A stretch of DNA of 64,000 nt. It comes from Cedecea lapagei. GTDB taxonomy: Bacteria > Pseudomonadota > Gammaproteobacteria > Enterobacterales > Enterobacteriaceae. A model generated the notes under the pieces. That model saw only the letters and a program-made list of their open reading frames with translations, was not told the origin of the DNA and did no database searches. The position numbers and the translations under genes were made by a program. The stretch spans positions 4,030,001-4,094,000 of the forward strand of contig NZ_LR134201.1 in the NCBI RefSeq assembly GCF_900635955.1, read 5' to 3'. This document shows, piece after piece, positions 63,456 to 64,000 of the stretch (its first letter is position 1; every line of letters starts with the position of its first letter).

Positions 63456-63851
63456 TTACTCTTCAGAATCCCCAGCATCTGCATCATCAGCGGTTTCGCT
63501 AGCGAAATCATCGCGACGCTCACGGCGCTCGTCTTTCGCTTTAACCATTGGAGATGCTTCGGTAACCGCGTGCTTAACGCGCATAACCATGCTGCGGATA
63601 ACGGCGTCGTTGAAGCGGAAGTTAGTTTCCAGCTCATCGATCGCTTCCTGCGGAGCTTCAACGTTCAGCAGAACGTAGTGAGCTTTGTGCAGTTTGTTGA
63701 TCGGGTAAGCCAGCTGACGGCGGCCCCAGTCTTCCAGACGGTGGATCGTACCTGCTGCTGCAGTGATTGCACCAGTGTAACGTTCGATCATACCCGGAAC
63801 CTGTTCGCTCTGGTCAGGATGGACCATAAAAACGATTTCGTAATGACGCAT
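63456..63851 (-). CDS. rpsF: 30S ribosomal protein S6
   Basis: 131 residues. MRHYEIVFMVHPDQSEQVPGMIERY start (partial: MRHYEIVFMVHPDQSEQ), acidic C-terminus that receives glutamate tails via RimK in E. coli. First gene of the operon; AAGGAG lies 8 bp before the ATG. Confidence 0.98.
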   Translation of the reverse strand: MRHYEIVFMVHPDQSEQVPGMIERYTGAITAAAGTIHRLEDWGRRQLAYPINKLHKAHYVLLNVEAPQEAIDELETNFRFNDAVIRSMVMRVKHAVTEASPMVKAKDERRERRDDFASETADDADAGDSEE

Positions 63852-63912
63852 CGAATTGCTCCTTACGGATTATTCAGCCTCCTGTCAGGGTCAGCCGCGG
63901 CCCATGGAAGCA
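63852..63912 (-). promoter_or_regulatory. S6:S18 autoregulatory leader of rpsF
   Basis: The mRNA leader contains GGGCCGCGGCTGACCC and AGGAGGCTGAATAATCCG, which resembles the enterobacterial rpsF leader hairpin bound by S6:S18 (CCG-bearing motif). Structure was judged by eye only. Confidence 0.5.
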
Positions 63913-63951
63913 AGGAACGTGTTTGAATTGCGGCTGAAAAATTGACGCGTA

Positions 63952-63980
63952 ATCATACTTACCCCGCCCCCTAAACTCAA
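63952..63980 (-). promoter_or_regulatory. Sigma-70 promoter of the rpsF operon
   Basis: Minus strand TTGAGT (63975-63980), 17 bp, TATGAT (63952-63957), about 100 bp before the rpsF start. Confidence 0.75.
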
Positions 63981-64000
63981 GGCCGCCGGCAAATAAATTC

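Overview
The window is a typical enterobacterial chromosome segment. Most genes match the family lengths and motifs of Escherichia coli genes: fadH, rlmG, ygjP, ygjR, alx, sstT, uxaA/uxaC/exuT/exuR, the yqj cluster, mpl, fbp, ppa, the ytf cluster, cycA, fklB and rpsF-priB-rpsR-rplI. Gene order and content point to a non-Escherichia member of the Enterobacteriaceae (Enterobacter, Cedecea or Kosakonia-like; the genus cannot be fixed from this sequence alone). Three near-consensus hrp boxes, galacturonate catabolism and two chemoreceptors suggest plant association.

Layout. 0.1-3.1 kb: lsrK, then an IS110-group insertion sequence with a readable bridge RNA, sitting in a REP-like repeat. 3.2-7.6 kb: epoxide-hydrolase-like protein, OmpR-type two-component system, DipZ-like redox protein. 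7.7-12.5 kb: fadH, rlmG, ygjP, ygjR. 12.5-16.9 kb: a galactitol-type PTS operon with two sugar-phosphate isomerase-like genes, a divergent DeoR-type regulator and a consensus CRP site. 17-28 kb: alx with its Mn/pH riboswitch, sstT, a HrpK-like gene under a hrp box, then the galacturonate genes. 28.4-33.4 kb: yqjA-mzrA, yqjCDEK, yqjF, yqjG, yhaH. 33.4-64 kb: a block that lies far from the exu/yqj block in E. coli: mpl, fbp, ppa, ytfP-tamB-tamA, msrA, ytfL-K-J, cysQ, cpdB, qorR/qorB, ytfF, ytfE, cycA, fklB, ytfB and the rpsF operon. It carries insertions absent from the E. coli arrangement: two chemoreceptors with sigma-28-type promoters, an AraC regulator, and two hrp-box genes between msrA and ytfL.

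The most notable content is (i) a complete IS110 bridge RNA prediction in which all four guides can be matched by eye to donor and target ends, and (ii) a dispersed set of three hrp-box genes (HrpK-like, a leucine-rich-repeat protein with a CNF/CheD-like Cys-His pattern, and an orphan 442-residue protein) that looks like part of a HrpL type III secretion regulon whose secretion cluster is not in the window. tamA and the leucine-rich-repeat gene carry five single-base frameshifts, four at homopolymer runs of three or more bases, so base-calling errors must be excluded before either is called dead. No tRNA, rRNA or CRISPR array was seen.
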